In this document: piece after piece, positions 52,308 to 61,084 of the stretch
Position numbering within the stretch: position 1 is the first letter of the stretch
Layout of the letters: every line of letters begins with the position of its first letter
Assembly (NCBI RefSeq): GCF_001428605.1
Contig: NZ_LMID01000001.1
Span: forward strand, 1,123,372-1,187,371
Reading direction: 5' to 3'
Length of the DNA: 64,000 bases
Source: Sphingomonas sp. Root720
Lineage (GTDB): Bacteria > Pseudomonadota > Alphaproteobacteria > Sphingomonadales > Sphingomonadaceae
Translations under genes and position numbers: made by a program
Notes under the pieces: model-generated
Told to the model about the DNA's origin: nothing
The model's database searches: none
Seen by the model: the letters and a program-made list of their open reading frames with translations, nothing else

Positions 52308-52628
52308 TCAGTCAGCCGGGTTCCAGATGATCGCGTAGCTGTCGTCGTCATCCTGCCCGGCGGCACGGCCGAGATTGGCGTAGATGGGGCGTGGACCGAG
52401 CTCGGGCGCCGCCATCGAGAGGCGGATATATTCCTGCTGCGAGACCTCGCCGGTGCGGATCCAGCCGCCGCCGAGTTCGACCCCGCCGGCCAGAACCCGG
52501 TAGTCGGGCTGCTCGCCGCTCTTGCCGCGATTGGGCACCAGTTCGATCTCGGCGCGAACCGAAAGCGTTTTCAGGACACCCTTGAAGCCGCCATTTTCCT
52601 GGCGCTGGACATAACCGATTGCGGGCAT
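52308..52628 (-). CDS. DUF736 family protein
   Basis: A 106-residue protein beginning MPAIGYVQRQENGGFKGVLK, with APELGPRPIYANLGR and DSYAIIWNPAD at the end, the diagnostic pattern of DUF736. The family is common on alphaproteobacterial conjugative elements and is of unknown function. Start ATG 52628 preceded by GAGGAGA. Transcribed divergently from the zinc-ribbon gene. Confidence 0.88.
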   Translation of the reverse strand: MPAIGYVQRQENGGFKGVLKTLSVRAEIELVPNRGKSGEQPDYRVLAGGVELGGGWIRTGEVSQQEYIRLSMAAPELGPRPIYANLGRAAGQDDDDSYAIIWNPAD

Positions 52629-53000
52629 TGTTCGTCTCCTCAAAATTGCGCCCGAACCGCTTCCGGGCGATGGCGGACCGTGAGGGAGGGCATTAGGAGG
52701 CGAGCGAACTCGAAAGGCCGCAGCGTAAGCGGAGGACCGGAGCCGAGGGCTGATTTGGAGCGAAGCGGCCGCGAGGAGGACCGCGTAAGCGGGCCGGGGA
52801 AATCAGTGCGAAGCGATGGTTTCGGAAGCCTCCGGCCCTCCCAGGTCATGCGCCAAGAGCTCGGTATGCGGTGCGTTAGCGCCGCCGAGACGACTGCCAA
52901 GACGCTCGGATACCGCCGCCGGGCAAAGCGACGAATGGAGACTGATCCGTCTTTGTCGCGCCCACATGCCTGCCTATATGCGGCTCCCAAGGGGAGCAGA
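52629..53000. promoter_or_regulatory. Divergent non-coding region with repeats
   Basis: About 370 bp without a convincing gene separate DUF736 and the zinc-ribbon gene. GCGTAAGCGG occurs twice exactly 60 bp apart (52723 and 52783). CTGATTT (52750) and AAATCAG (52800) form an inverted repeat flanking the second copy. The sequence is purine-rich on the + strand. It probably holds both promoters. Confidence 0.4.
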
Positions 53001-53219
53001 ATGACGACGATATTGGACAAGGTCCGAGCGCTGATCGAGCGGCTGTCGCCGGCATCGATCTGCGACAATTGCATCACCGACAAGCTCGACCTGAGCGTGC
53101 GCCAGCACGCCAACCACAAGACCCGCGAACTCGCGGGCGAGCATGGCTTTGAACGACATATCGATACCTGCGCCATCTGTGGATCGACCAAGACGGTGAT
53201 CCGGCACAAGGACAAATGA
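53001..53219 (+). CDS. Small zinc-ribbon protein
   Basis: A 72-residue protein. Two Cys pairs (CDNC at residues 21-24 and CAIC at 57-60) suggest one zinc-ribbon, with a His/Lys-rich linker (RQHANHKTRELAGEHGFERH). GGGGAG precedes the ATG. The stop overlaps the thermonuclease start (ATGA). The helical N-terminus LDKVRALIERLSPAS may be a DNA-binding or dimerisation element. Not a named family I recognise. Confidence 0.7.
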   Translation: MTTILDKVRALIERLSPASICDNCITDKLDLSVRQHANHKTRELAGEHGFERHIDTCAICGSTKTVIRHKDK

Positions 53220-53653
53220 CGGGGCGCGCTCGATCCTTGCTGTGTGGACCGTTGCTACTCGCGATGATGCTGACGATGACGGTTCCGGGCGCGGCGGCGG
53301 GCCCGCGCCCGCCATACGAGACCGTCTCGGGCCGGGTCGCCTCGGTGACCGACGGCGATACCTTCCGGCTCGGGAGCGGCGAGCGGATCAGGATCGCCGA
53401 CATCGATGCGCCTGAATCGCAGCGGGGTCAGGCGAAATGCTCGGCGGAACTCAGCCGGGGCCGCGCGGCGTCTAGCCGGGCGCGAGCGATGCTGGCGGGC
53501 CAAGCGGTGTCGTTCGTGCGGGTCGGCAAAAGCTACAAGCGGACGGTCGCGCGGGTGCGGATCGAAGGCCACGATCTCGGCGAGATGCTGGTCGAAGCCG
53601 GTGTCGCGCAGCCATGGCTGCGGGGCATGCCCAAGCCCGACTGGTGCCGCTGA
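53216..53653 (+). CDS. Secreted thermonuclease (SNase) family protein
   Basis: A 145-residue staphylococcal-nuclease-type protein. The signal peptide (about residues 1-28) is followed by VTDGDTFRLG and RIRIADIDAPE, giving the Arg59/Asp64/Glu67 spacing of the catalytic site, then KRTVARVRIEG and a C-terminal VEAGVAQPW. Ca-dependent, periplasmic cleavage of DNA or RNA is expected. Such genes recur on conjugative elements. Coupled to the zinc-ribbon gene by ATGA and convergent with the Ros/MucR gene. Confidence 0.87.
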   Translation: MTGRARSLLCGPLLLAMMLTMTVPGAAAGPRPPYETVSGRVASVTDGDTFRLGSGERIRIADIDAPESQRGQAKCSAELSRGRAASSRARAMLAGQAVSFVRVGKSYKRTVARVRIEGHDLGEMLVEAGVAQPWLRGMPKPDWCR

Positions 53654-53659
53654 GCGCCG

Positions 53660-54133
53660 TCAGGCGTCGTCGAGCTTGAGCTTGAGCGACTTGCGCGCCG
53701 GCTTGGCCGCCACCGCTGGCTTGGCGACGGTGTCGCCCTTCTTGCGGCCGAGGCCGATCTTGACCGCGAGCGCGCGGCGGGTCGCGGCATAATTCGGCGC
53801 GACCATCGGGTAGTCGGCGGGGAGCTTCCATTTGGCACGGTAATCGGCGGGCGTCATGCCGTGATCGGTGGTCAGATGGCGCTTGAGCATCTTCATCTTC
53901 TTGCCGTCTTCGAGGCAGACGATGTGATCGGGCTTGACCGAGGTGCGGACGGTCACCGCCGGTGACTGAACCGTCTCGACGGGTTCAGGTGCGGCGCCGA
54001 GCCCGGCAAGTGCTGCGTGAACCGTCCTGATCAGAGTGGCGACGTCGTTCGCCGAGACGCTGTTGTGCATCACATGGGTGGCGACGATCTCGGTGGTCAG
54101 GGTCAGCAGATCGGCCTGGGCGTCGTTCGACAA
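53660..54133 (-). CDS. Ros/MucR family transcriptional regulator
   Basis: A 157-residue regulator with the Ros-type zinc finger: Cys73-x2-Asp76-x9-His86-x4-His91 in IVCLEDGKKMKMLKRHLTTDH. The conserved GMTPADYRAKWKLPADYPMVAPNYA follows. TTG start at 54133 chosen for its GAGGAG 7 nt upstream. Ros/MucR proteins bind AT-rich DNA and silence horizontally acquired genes and exopolysaccharide or plasmid functions. The 7 bp to the convergent nuclease leave no room for a terminator. Confidence 0.9.
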   Translation of the reverse strand: MSNDAQADLLTLTTEIVATHVMHNSVSANDVATLIRTVHAALAGLGAAPEPVETVQSPAVTVRTSVKPDHIVCLEDGKKMKMLKRHLTTDHGMTPADYRAKWKLPADYPMVAPNYAATRRALAVKIGLGRKKGDTVAKPAVAAKPARKSLKLKLDDA

Positions 54134-54198
54134 TGAAGGTCTCCTCGTTGGCGAGGGCCTTGCAGACAATGGATGGTTGCACAAGCGAACAGCGAAAA

Positions 54199-54236
54199 CG
54201 CCGCGCCGCGCCTCCCGCAGGGAGCGCGGCGCGGCG
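54199..54236. terminator. 13-bp GC hairpin between ros and parB
   Basis: CGCCGCGCCGCGC (54199-54211) pairs with GCGCGGCGCGGCG (54224-54236), with an inner TCCC-GCA-GGGA extension and one bulged C. A very stable structure just upstream of the ros start and downstream of parB; likely transcript barrier. Confidence 0.5.
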
Positions 54237-54258
54237 CGGAAATTCAGGCTCCGAAAGA

Positions 54259-54285
54259 ACGGGCGGCGGTAAAGCCACCGCCCGT
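54259..54285 (-). terminator. Probable parB terminator
   Basis: ACGGGCGG and CCGCCCGT form an 8-bp stem extendable by a G-T pair and two G-C pairs, with a short CTTTA loop. On the minus strand a T/C-rich run (TTCTTTC) follows, 6 bp after the parB stop. Confidence 0.6.
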
Positions 54286-54291
54286 CTATGG

Positions 54292-56097
54292 TCAGGCCGC
54301 CAGCGCCTGCGGCTCGGTTGCCGCGACCGCACCCGGGGGTGCGTCGGGATCCGGCGCGGGCGGGATGGCGCGCGCCGCCTCGACCATCGCAGCGGCGCGC
54401 ACCGTGCCGACGCCGCCGCGCTCGGTATAGGCCGAAGGCGGGAAGGCCATCCAGCGCGGCACCCAATGCTCGACCTTGGTCCTGCCTTCGGCACCGTCCA
54501 GATGATCGCGGACGATCTTCTTCAAGACCTTGGTCTTCTCGCCCACATTGGCCTTGGCGATGGTCTCGCCCGCGACCTCGGCGACGATCCTGTCGAGCAC
54601 CTCCTTGTCGCGGATGAGGTCGAACAGCGCGTCGTCGGCCTGCCAATAGGCGGACATCGTAACGCCGATCGTCGCCCCCACCGCCTCCACGGCGGGACTG
54701 CCGCTCGCCAAAGTCTCGCCCATGGCGACCGCGACGATGCCGAGGATCTGTGCGTCGGTGAGGTCGAGCAGGGCGAGGAAGATCGCCGACAGTCCATCGC
54801 CGGTGGGGCCGTCGTCGTCCCGCACGATACGCCCATCGATCAGGGTCGGCTGATCGGGATCGAAGCCCAGCAGGTCGAGCATCCTCCGGCGCGCGGCGTC
54901 GAAATCGGCCTCGCCCGTGCTTGTCTCGACCGACTCGCGCACCGCCTCGTTGCGGCTGCTTTGCGGCTCGATAGAGACGCGCCACAGATGCGATCCGGCG
55001 ATGGCGTGCGCGACCATCAAGCGGAGTGCCACCGCCGGATGGCCGATCAATGCCGCGCGCACGGCGGCGTGGCGGTGCAGGTCGATATACGTCTGCATCG
55101 TGCTGGTGACCTCGGGCCGCGCCACCTTGGTGCCCGTCCCAATCGCCTCGGCTCGCGCTGCCTTTTGCGCCTCTTTTCGGCTCAGATAGCCTTCGTGGAA
55201 GGTCACTTCGCCATTGGCGCACAGGTCGATGTAGACCCGCCCGCCCTTGCGCTTTGCGGTCTTCTCATATTCCCATTCATGGAAGTGCTCGGTGGTCGGC
55301 ACGATCACGACATCGCTCCACCCGGCCTCCAGATAGGCGTCGCGGCGCGCGTCGATCACCGCCTGCTGCGCTGTCCAGAACGTGTCGGCGTCGGCGAAAT
55401 AGCCGTCCTCGCCGAACAGGTCGGCGACGATCTGGCCGGGATAGCTGACGATATCGAACAGCGCCTGTTTGACCGCGATCGACTGCCCGCCGAACAGCCA
55501 CGCCTTCAATTGATGGCCGATCGGCGCATAGGCTTGCGCGTCGTCGCGCAGTGAGAGCCAGGTCTTTTGCTGGGCCTTGCTCGCCATGGTGAGGTGGCGG
55601 ACGGTGGCGCGGTCGATCTGCTCCTGCGCATAGAGGTCGCGGATGCGCGGCAGCAGATTGCCAAGTGCGAGGATACGGCGGACGGCAAGATCGGGCAGGC
55701 CGAAGGTCGTAGCGATATCCTCGACGCCCCGGCCCTCTTTAACCAACCGGGTGAAGCTCACCCAGCGGGTTACCTCGTCGGGGTCGAGCCGCGCCATATT
55801 CTCGATCATCGAGGCTTCGATGGCGGCGGCATCGTCGCCCGCCTCGAGGATCGCACAGGGCATCGGTTCGGACTGTCCGCTTTCCTGCGCGACCAGCGAG
55901 GCGGCGAAGAAACGGCGGCGACCGGCGAGGATTTCATAGCCATCGGGCGCGCAGTTGGGACGCACGATGATCGGCTGGAGGACGCCGCGCGCGCGGACGG
56001 TCGGCAGCAGATCGGACACGTCGGGCGGCTTCTTGCCACCGCGCATGTTGGCGGTGCTGATGACCAGCTTGTCCAAGGCGATGAATTCGAGTTTCAT
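54292..56097 (-). CDS. ParB/RepB/Spo0J family partition protein
   Basis: A 601-residue ParB-like protein. The N-terminal ParB/sulfiredoxin-fold domain has RARGVLQPIIVRPN and YEILAGRRRFFAASL. A central HTH region (VEDIATTFGLPDLAVRRILALGNLLP) and a long C-terminal domain found in plasmid- and ICE-borne ParB follow. It probably binds parS-like sites to maintain the element, or has CTPase/nuclease-type activity like other large ParB proteins. No ParA is in the window. Confidence 0.88.
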   Translation of the reverse strand: MKLEFIALDKLVISTANMRGGKKPPDVSDLLPTVRARGVLQPIIVRPNCAPDGYEILAGRRRFFAASLVAQESGQSEPMPCAILEAGDDAAAIEASMIENMARLDPDEVTRWVSFTRLVKEGRGVEDIATTFGLPDLAVRRILALGNLLPRIRDLYAQEQIDRATVRHLTMASKAQQKTWLSLRDDAQAYAPIGHQLKAWLFGGQSIAVKQALFDIVSYPGQIVADLFGEDGYFADADTFWTAQQAVIDARRDAYLEAGWSDVVIVPTTEHFHEWEYEKTAKRKGGRVYIDLCANGEVTFHEGYLSRKEAQKAARAEAIGTGTKVARPEVTSTMQTYIDLHRHAAVRAALIGHPAVALRLMVAHAIAGSHLWRVSIEPQSSRNEAVRESVETSTGEADFDAARRRMLDLLGFDPDQPTLIDGRIVRDDDGPTGDGLSAIFLALLDLTDAQILGIVAVAMGETLASGSPAVEAVGATIGVTMSAYWQADDALFDLIRDKEVLDRIVAEVAGETIAKANVGEKTKVLKKIVRDHLDGAEGRTKVEHWVPRWMAFPPSAYTERGGVGTVRAAAMVEAARAIPPAPDPDAPPGAVAATEPQALAA

Positions 56098-56178
56098 GAC
56101 AATGCTCCTCGTGAGTGCCGGTTCGCCGTTCGTTCAGGGAGGGCGGACCGGTTTCGATGCGGCGAAACGCGCCGCGCG

Positions 56179-56625
56179 TCAGCCGCCGCCGCCGTCCGTA
56201 TCGGACGCCGGATCGGTCGGAAGCTGGTGGGATGGGGCAGCGCCATCGGCGCGCCGGAACAGCGCCTGCGCGCCTATGATCGAACCTTCGCGGCGCGCGG
56301 TCGCGGCCCATAGCGACAGCGGGCGCAGGCTCGAAAATTGCTCGTCGCGCTCGATGCCGAGCCCGAACGGCAGGCGGACGCTCGCGATCTCGGACAGGCT
56401 GAAATAGCCGAGTTCGGGACAGCCGAAGCCGAGGTCGGCGAGGCCGAACAGCATATCGCCGTCGCGACCGAGTTCGGTCGCGAGCCATGTCGCCGGGCCG
56501 AGCGGGTTGAACAGCTTGAGCGCGGGCACGGGGTCCGGCTCGGCCCATTCGCGCCGTTGGTGCATCTCGCGCAGGACGGCGTTGGTGCGCAAGGTTGTGC
56601 GCAGATCGGGCGGCAGGATGATCAT
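56179..56625 (-). CDS. DUF2958 domain-containing protein
   Basis: A 148-residue protein matching DUF2958: PALKLFNPLGPATWLATEL, GDMLFGLADLGFGCPELGYFSL. It is usually encoded with ArdC and ParB on conjugative elements, as here, and its function is unknown. The start overlaps the stop of the ArdC remnant by four bases. The Ser/Gly-rich tail ends in DTDGGGG. Confidence 0.88.
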   Translation of the reverse strand: MIILPPDLRTTLRTNAVLREMHQRREWAEPDPVPALKLFNPLGPATWLATELGRDGDMLFGLADLGFGCPELGYFSLSEIASVRLPFGLGIERDEQFSSLRPLSLWAATARREGSIIGAQALFRRADGAAPSHQLPTDPASDTDGGGG

Positions 56626-56894
56626 GCCGCTTGCCTCCCCTCGCCTCTCGCCACTTCACGCTCGCGGACTTCGCGGTGGCGGGTCAGCAGCCAGTCGGCG
56701 GCTTTGCTCGCCGCGCTGGCGGCGCGGAAGATCGCGCGATTGTCCTCGCGCAGCACCTCCAGCCATGACGCCAGATAGTCGGCGTGGCGGACAGTCGGCA
56801 TGATGCCAAGCGCGGCGCAGAGGAACGCCGAGCCCATCTCGGCGACATATCCTGACAGTCCAGCCCCAATCGGGGGTCCGAGGGAGAAAGGCAT
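56622..56894 (-). pseudogene. ardC: Truncated ArdC-type antirestriction protein (C-terminal remnant)
   Basis: The last ~75 codons, YVAEMGSAFLCAALGI, ADYLASWLEVLREDNRAIF and AASKAADWLL, are the conserved C-terminus of ArdC (DUF1738) zincin-type antirestriction proteins. The N-terminal ssDNA-binding domain and the HExxH region are missing; the first ~15 codons of the open frame do not resemble ArdC. The break lies near 56850, at the edge of the metal-resistance segment, so insertion of that cargo probably destroyed the gene. The downstream ATGA coupling to DUF2958 is retained. Confidence 0.72.
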
Positions 56895-57235
56895 CGGTCG
56901 TCTCCATCACCACCCAAAAGCCATGGGCCTCCCCCGAGGCGGGGGTGGGCGGCGAGAGCGACTGGAGAGGTCCGCTCAAGCGGCGGGCAGCACCCGGAGG
57001 GGCGAAATGAAATGGAGCAGCTCGGCGAAGCCGGGCTTGCGGCACGACGTGGCGGGCCTAGCAGGGAGCGCCGACCACCTCCGCATCGCAGGGAGGCCAA
57101 CCAACAGCGCCGCCGCGCGAGCGGCGTCTACTCTGCGGGCGGAGCCCGCCCAGTAGCTAGAGTGGACGCTCCAAGAGAACGGCCTTCATGTGCAACCTTA
57201 GACGCGCCATTCGCGACCAGGTATCGTACCGATCC
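56895..57235. other. Junction between element backbone and metal cargo
   Basis: About 340 bp without a recognisable gene. Neither strand continues ArdC. Short GC-rich palindromes occur (for instance around GGGCGGAGCCCGCC near 57140). No transposase or terminal repeat of a known insertion sequence is visible. Confidence 0.4.
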
Positions 57236-57928
57236 TCAACCCAAAATCTCTTCAATGAGAAGCAGACCAAGGAACCCCACGAAAAACATCGCACTGATTA
57301 AGGGGCTGTCCGGCTTTTCATGCGCCTCAGCGAGCAATTCCTCGGTCACCAAATAGAGCAGCGCGATAAGGCCGAAGCTTAGGAAGCCAGCGATAACCAC
57401 GGGCGAGAATGTTGCCACCGGCGTCGCGACTACCACGCCGATTGGCAGCAATAGCGCCAATGCGGCCGTCAGGGCGATGATCTTCGCTCGCGATCGCATC
57501 GTCTCGCCGAGTTCGGCCGTCACGGTGAGCCCGAGAAAGAGAACCTCGAGCGTCAGAGCGATCGTGAGGAGGAAGCCCGCCTTGGCGCCAGCAATAAACG
57601 CCAACCCCAGCACCAGCCCGTCAATCAGGATGTCGATCCCGATCGCGCCCAGCATCGCCATCGGCCCGCTCGTGCGGCCCTCCAACCCCTTGAGCGCCAG
57701 CATCACCCCGACACCGAGCGTCCCGCCGATGAATGTCGCAATCGGCGACGCTTGGTGCATGACCCGCGGCAAGATCTCCGCGGCCGCCGCCGCGAACACC
57801 ACGCCCGCAGCAAGGTGCTGCATCGCGCTTACAAAGCCAGTGCTCGGTTTGCGCCAGGTCGCCCACACCGAGCCCAGAATGACGGCCAAGATGGGGATAA
57901 GAGTATATTTGAGCGCGACCATATTCAT
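57236..57928 (-). CDS. ZIP family metal transporter
   Basis: A 230-residue membrane protein with about eight hydrophobic segments. ZIP signatures are present: HLAAGVVFAAAAAEILP in helix 2, GIDILIDGLVLGLAF in helix 4, and EVLFLGLTVTAELG in helix 5 with polar residues in the metal path. ZIP proteins move divalent metals (Zn, Fe, Mn, Cd, Co) into the cytoplasm or, in some lineages, help homeostasis alongside exporters. It lies 47 bp downstream of the P1B ATPase on the same strand, so the two are probably co-expressed. Confidence 0.82.
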   Translation of the reverse strand: MNMVALKYTLIPILAVILGSVWATWRKPSTGFVSAMQHLAAGVVFAAAAAEILPRVMHQASPIATFIGGTLGVGVMLALKGLEGRTSGPMAMLGAIGIDILIDGLVLGLAFIAGAKAGFLLTIALTLEVLFLGLTVTAELGETMRSRAKIIALTAALALLLPIGVVVATPVATFSPVVIAGFLSFGLIALLYLVTEELLAEAHEKPDSPLISAMFFVGFLGLLLIEEILG

Positions 57929-57975
57929 CCCGTCACGCCCTTACGATTTGGACTGCGGTCGACTGCCCGCAGATT

Positions 57976-60543
57976 TCAAACATCACTCCGATCCTTGAAA
58001 GCGAGCAACCGCAGGGCGTTGAAGACGACGACTAGCGTCGAACCCTCGTGCGCGAGCACGGCCGGGCCGATTCCCAGTCCGAGGATCGTCGCGGGCAGTA
58101 GGACCGTCACAACCCCGAGGCTCATGAACAGGTTCTGCCGGATGATCCGGCTTGTCTGTCGGCTCAGGCCGACGGCGAATGGCAGATGAGCAAGGTCGTC
58201 GGCCATGAGCGCGACATCGGCCGTCTCCAGCGCCACATCCGATCCGGCTGCTCCCATGGCGATGCCGACCGTCGCATTGGCCATGGCCGGTGCGTCGTTG
58301 ACGCCGTCGCCGACCATTGCAACCTTGTCTTCAGCCTTCAGCTTCTTGATGGCTGCCACCTTGTCCTCGGGCATGAGATCGCCCCACGCTTCGTCCAGCC
58401 CGACCTCCTTGGCGATCGCATCGGCGACGCGCTGGTTGTCGCCCGAGATCATGATCATGCGGGTGATGCCTAGCTCGCGTAGGCGTGCGAGGGTCGCGAC
58501 GGCCGCAGGGCGCGGCGTGTCCATCACACCGATTATACCCAGATAGCGCGCACCCTTTCTTATAACCATCGTCGTTCGACCCGCCTCCTCGAGGCGTTTG
58601 GCCTCGTCCTGCAGCGCCTGCGGCATCGCCGACCCATCGGCTTCGCCGAACAGCTTTGGGCTACCAACATGGACCAGTTCACCTTCGACCGTCGCCTGGA
58701 CGCCGCGCCCGGTGATGCTGCGCAGATCAGTGGCGGGGGGAATGGCGGTATCGCCGAGCCGCTCTCGCCCACCGGCAGTGATCGCTGCCGCGAGGGGGTG
58801 ATCGCTCAGGCTTTCGACTGCAATCGCGATGCGAAGCAGCTCCTTCTCATCGGTGCCGTCGGCGGGAACGATGTCGCTGATACGCGGCTTGCCTTCAGTC
58901 AGCGTGCCGGTCTTGTCGAATGCGATCGCGCGTAGCGTCCCGAGATTTTCAAGCGGTCCACCGCCCTTGACGAGGACGCCGCCCCTGGCCGCCCGGGCAA
59001 TGCCGGACAGCACGGCACTTGGCGTGGCGATAGCGAGCGCGCACGGACTGGCGGCAACCAGCACTGCCATCGCGCGGTAGAAGCTGTCGCGGAACGGTTC
59101 GTCTACCACGACCCAGGCGAACAGCAGCACGACGACGAGCCCGAGCACGGCGGGTACGAAGATGCGCTCGAAGCGATCGGTGAAGCGCTGGGTCGGCGAC
59201 TTTTGCGCCTCGGCCTCACCGACCATCTGGACGACTTTCGCCAGCGTGGTGTCCTTGGACAGCCGGGTGACCTGCACCTCGATCGCGCCGGCGCCGTTGA
59301 TGGTGCCCGCGAAGATGCGGTAGGCCGCGCCGACCTTGTCGGGCTGGCTAGCGGCCGCATCTGGGTCATCGACCGGCCGCTTGTCGACGGGAATGCTCTC
59401 ACCGGTGACCGGGGCCTGGTTGACGCTCGAAGTGCCGACTAGCACGAAGCCGTCGGCCGGCATCCGTTCATTCGGTTTGACGATGACGACATCGCCGACG
59501 GCAAGCTGCTCGACCGGGATTTCCACGGTCTGGCCTTCGCGCCGTACCAGCGCGCTCTGCGGCGCCAGTTCGGCGAGCGCCTCGATTGCTCGCTTGGCCC
59601 GCCCCATCGCATAATGTTCGAGCGAATGCCCCATGCTGAAAAGGAACAGGAGCAAGGCACCCTCCGCCCAGGCGCCGAGCGCGGCGGCGCCACAGGCCGC
59701 TACCAGCATGAGCGTGTCGATCTCGAAGCGCTTCATGCGCAGATTGTCGATCGCCTCGCGCAGAGTGAAATAACCGCCAAAGGCATACGCCATGAGATAG
59801 AAAGCGAGCGGAAGCCAACCGGGGGCCGAGGTCAGCTTCTCGATGGCGAAGCCAATCGCCGCCGTCGCGCCACACGCGATCGCAAATATGATTTCGGTAT
59901 TGGCGCCGAATATACCGCCATGCGCGTGATCGTGACCGTCGCCACCTTCATCCGAACCATGGTCGTGTTTGTTGTCGCCGGCGTCCGTTCCGTGATCATG
60001 GCCTTTATGGTCGCCCGACGCATGATCGTGATCGGCATCATCGTCGTTGGCAGCAATGGATGGTGACACCGCCGATGCCGAGCCCGCGATTTGCTCTCCT
60101 TTAACGCTCAGGGCCATTCCGGCGAGAAGTCGGCGGATATCGGGCTCGGTGATTGCTTCCCGATCGAAATCGACGCGCACCGTACCGGACGCGGACGCGT
60201 CGGCCTCGACGATGCCCGGAGTCCTTAAGAGGCGCTCGGCGACCGTGCGGGCGCGGCGCTGGCTGGACAGCCCTTCGACCGTCCAGCGGACGTGCCCGAA
60301 CTGCTCCGTAATCCGGGTGCCCTCACTCTGAGCCAGGTGACGAATGCGCGACAAGGGCAAGAGACCAGGGTCGTAATGGATACAGAGTCTCGCAGGCGCC
60401 TCGCCCTGCGCCGCGACGATATGCGCATTGGCGACACCGTCGCGCGCACTCAGATTTTCCAGAAGGCGCGCAACGCAGGCGTCGGACGCGTCGTCGACCT
60501 TGGGGAGCAGGAGAGGAAGCTCGATGCGGACTTTCTCTGTCAT
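57976..60543 (-). CDS. P1B-4-type heavy-metal translocating P-type ATPase
   Basis: An 855-residue heavy-metal ATPase. It has two degenerate HMA-like N-terminal domains without CxxC and a His-rich loop (residues 167-209, ten His). The membrane metal site is Ser-Pro-Cys at 499-501, the phosphorylation motif is DKTGT with Asp543, TGES is the actuator, and HEGST lies at 832-836. SPC plus HEGST is the signature of the P1B-4 subgroup (CzcP/CoaT-like: Zn, Co, Cd or Fe export). The His-rich segment may buffer metal. Same-strand neighbours are a ZIP transporter and, further upstream, a CzcA pump. Confidence 0.9.
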   Translation of the reverse strand: MTEKVRIELPLLLPKVDDASDACVARLLENLSARDGVANAHIVAAQGEAPARLCIHYDPGLLPLSRIRHLAQSEGTRITEQFGHVRWTVEGLSSQRRARTVAERLLRTPGIVEADASASGTVRVDFDREAITEPDIRRLLAGMALSVKGEQIAGSASAVSPSIAANDDDADHDHASGDHKGHDHGTDAGDNKHDHGSDEGGDGHDHAHGGIFGANTEIIFAIACGATAAIGFAIEKLTSAPGWLPLAFYLMAYAFGGYFTLREAIDNLRMKRFEIDTLMLVAACGAAALGAWAEGALLLFLFSMGHSLEHYAMGRAKRAIEALAELAPQSALVRREGQTVEIPVEQLAVGDVVIVKPNERMPADGFVLVGTSSVNQAPVTGESIPVDKRPVDDPDAAASQPDKVGAAYRIFAGTINGAGAIEVQVTRLSKDTTLAKVVQMVGEAEAQKSPTQRFTDRFERIFVPAVLGLVVVLLFAWVVVDEPFRDSFYRAMAVLVAASPCALAIATPSAVLSGIARAARGGVLVKGGGPLENLGTLRAIAFDKTGTLTEGKPRISDIVPADGTDEKELLRIAIAVESLSDHPLAAAITAGGRERLGDTAIPPATDLRSITGRGVQATVEGELVHVGSPKLFGEADGSAMPQALQDEAKRLEEAGRTTMVIRKGARYLGIIGVMDTPRPAAVATLARLRELGITRMIMISGDNQRVADAIAKEVGLDEAWGDLMPEDKVAAIKKLKAEDKVAMVGDGVNDAPAMANATVGIAMGAAGSDVALETADVALMADDLAHLPFAVGLSRQTSRIIRQNLFMSLGVVTVLLPATILGLGIGPAVLAHEGSTLVVVFNALRLLAFKDRSDV

Positions 60544-60634
60544 GACTGCGTCCGTGCCCCAGAGAGGCTGCGTGCTATTTTGACCATGGGTTGTTGTTCC
60601 TGCTCATTGTCGTCGGTGCCGTGTGTGGTTGTTG

Positions 60635-61084
60635 TCAGGTTCGACGACATTTCAGCGGCGGCCGATCGGATCGCTGAACGTGCATATCCCGTCCGGAAAC
60701 GCGGGCATTGATGTGCTCGCCAACATAGGTGAGGCCTTGAGCGGGGGCGGTCAGACGGACCGGCTTTTCACCGTTAGCCGCAAGATCGACGCTCAGCCCG
60801 TCCTGCAGAAAATCCACGATCCAGAGGCCACCGGGATCACAATGGTAGACATGACGTCCGATGACGTTCGCGTTCTCGCTGGTGGTATGATTGCGGTCGT
60901 CGCCCGCAGGCTCGGCGCTCCCGGAACAGGCCGTCAGGCCAAGAAACAGGATTAGACCAGCCCAGACGGAATTCGATAACGGGCCCGCGTGATCGTCCCG
61001 CCCACCGATCGGCGTCTTGCCCTTCTCGCAAGCCGGAGGCGCCCGCCTCAGGGGTATGAACACGGACGCACTTGCGGGGATCAT
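60635..61084 (-). CDS. MliC-like (C-type lysozyme inhibitor) lipoprotein, start uncertain
   Basis: A 149-residue frame from ATG 61084. The C-terminal part resembles MliC/PliC domains: HVYHCDPGGLWIVDF, LAANGEKPVRLTAP, LTYVGEHINARVSG and a final LKCRR. It is preceded by a lipoprotein-like segment LILFLGLTACSGS. The expected lipoprotein start just before SNSVWAG has no ATG/GTG/TTG. The only start is at 61084, which overlaps the upstream small gene (ATGA) and adds 40 residues that resemble the tail of that gene. This suggests a frameshift or fusion between two former genes. Confidence 0.6.
   Translation of the reverse strand: MIPASASVFIPLRRAPPACEKGKTPIGGRDDHAGPLSNSVWAGLILFLGLTACSGSAEPAGDDRNHTTSENANVIGRHVYHCDPGGLWIVDFLQDGLSVDLAANGEKPVRLTAPAQGLTYVGEHINARVSGRDMHVQRSDRPPLKCRRT

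Noticed and set aside
53660-55222. A 520-residue protein combining Ros/MucR with an upstream extension
   Set aside because: The extension is Arg-rich shadow of parB. A TTG with GAGGAG at 54133 gives a normal-length Ros/MucR protein.
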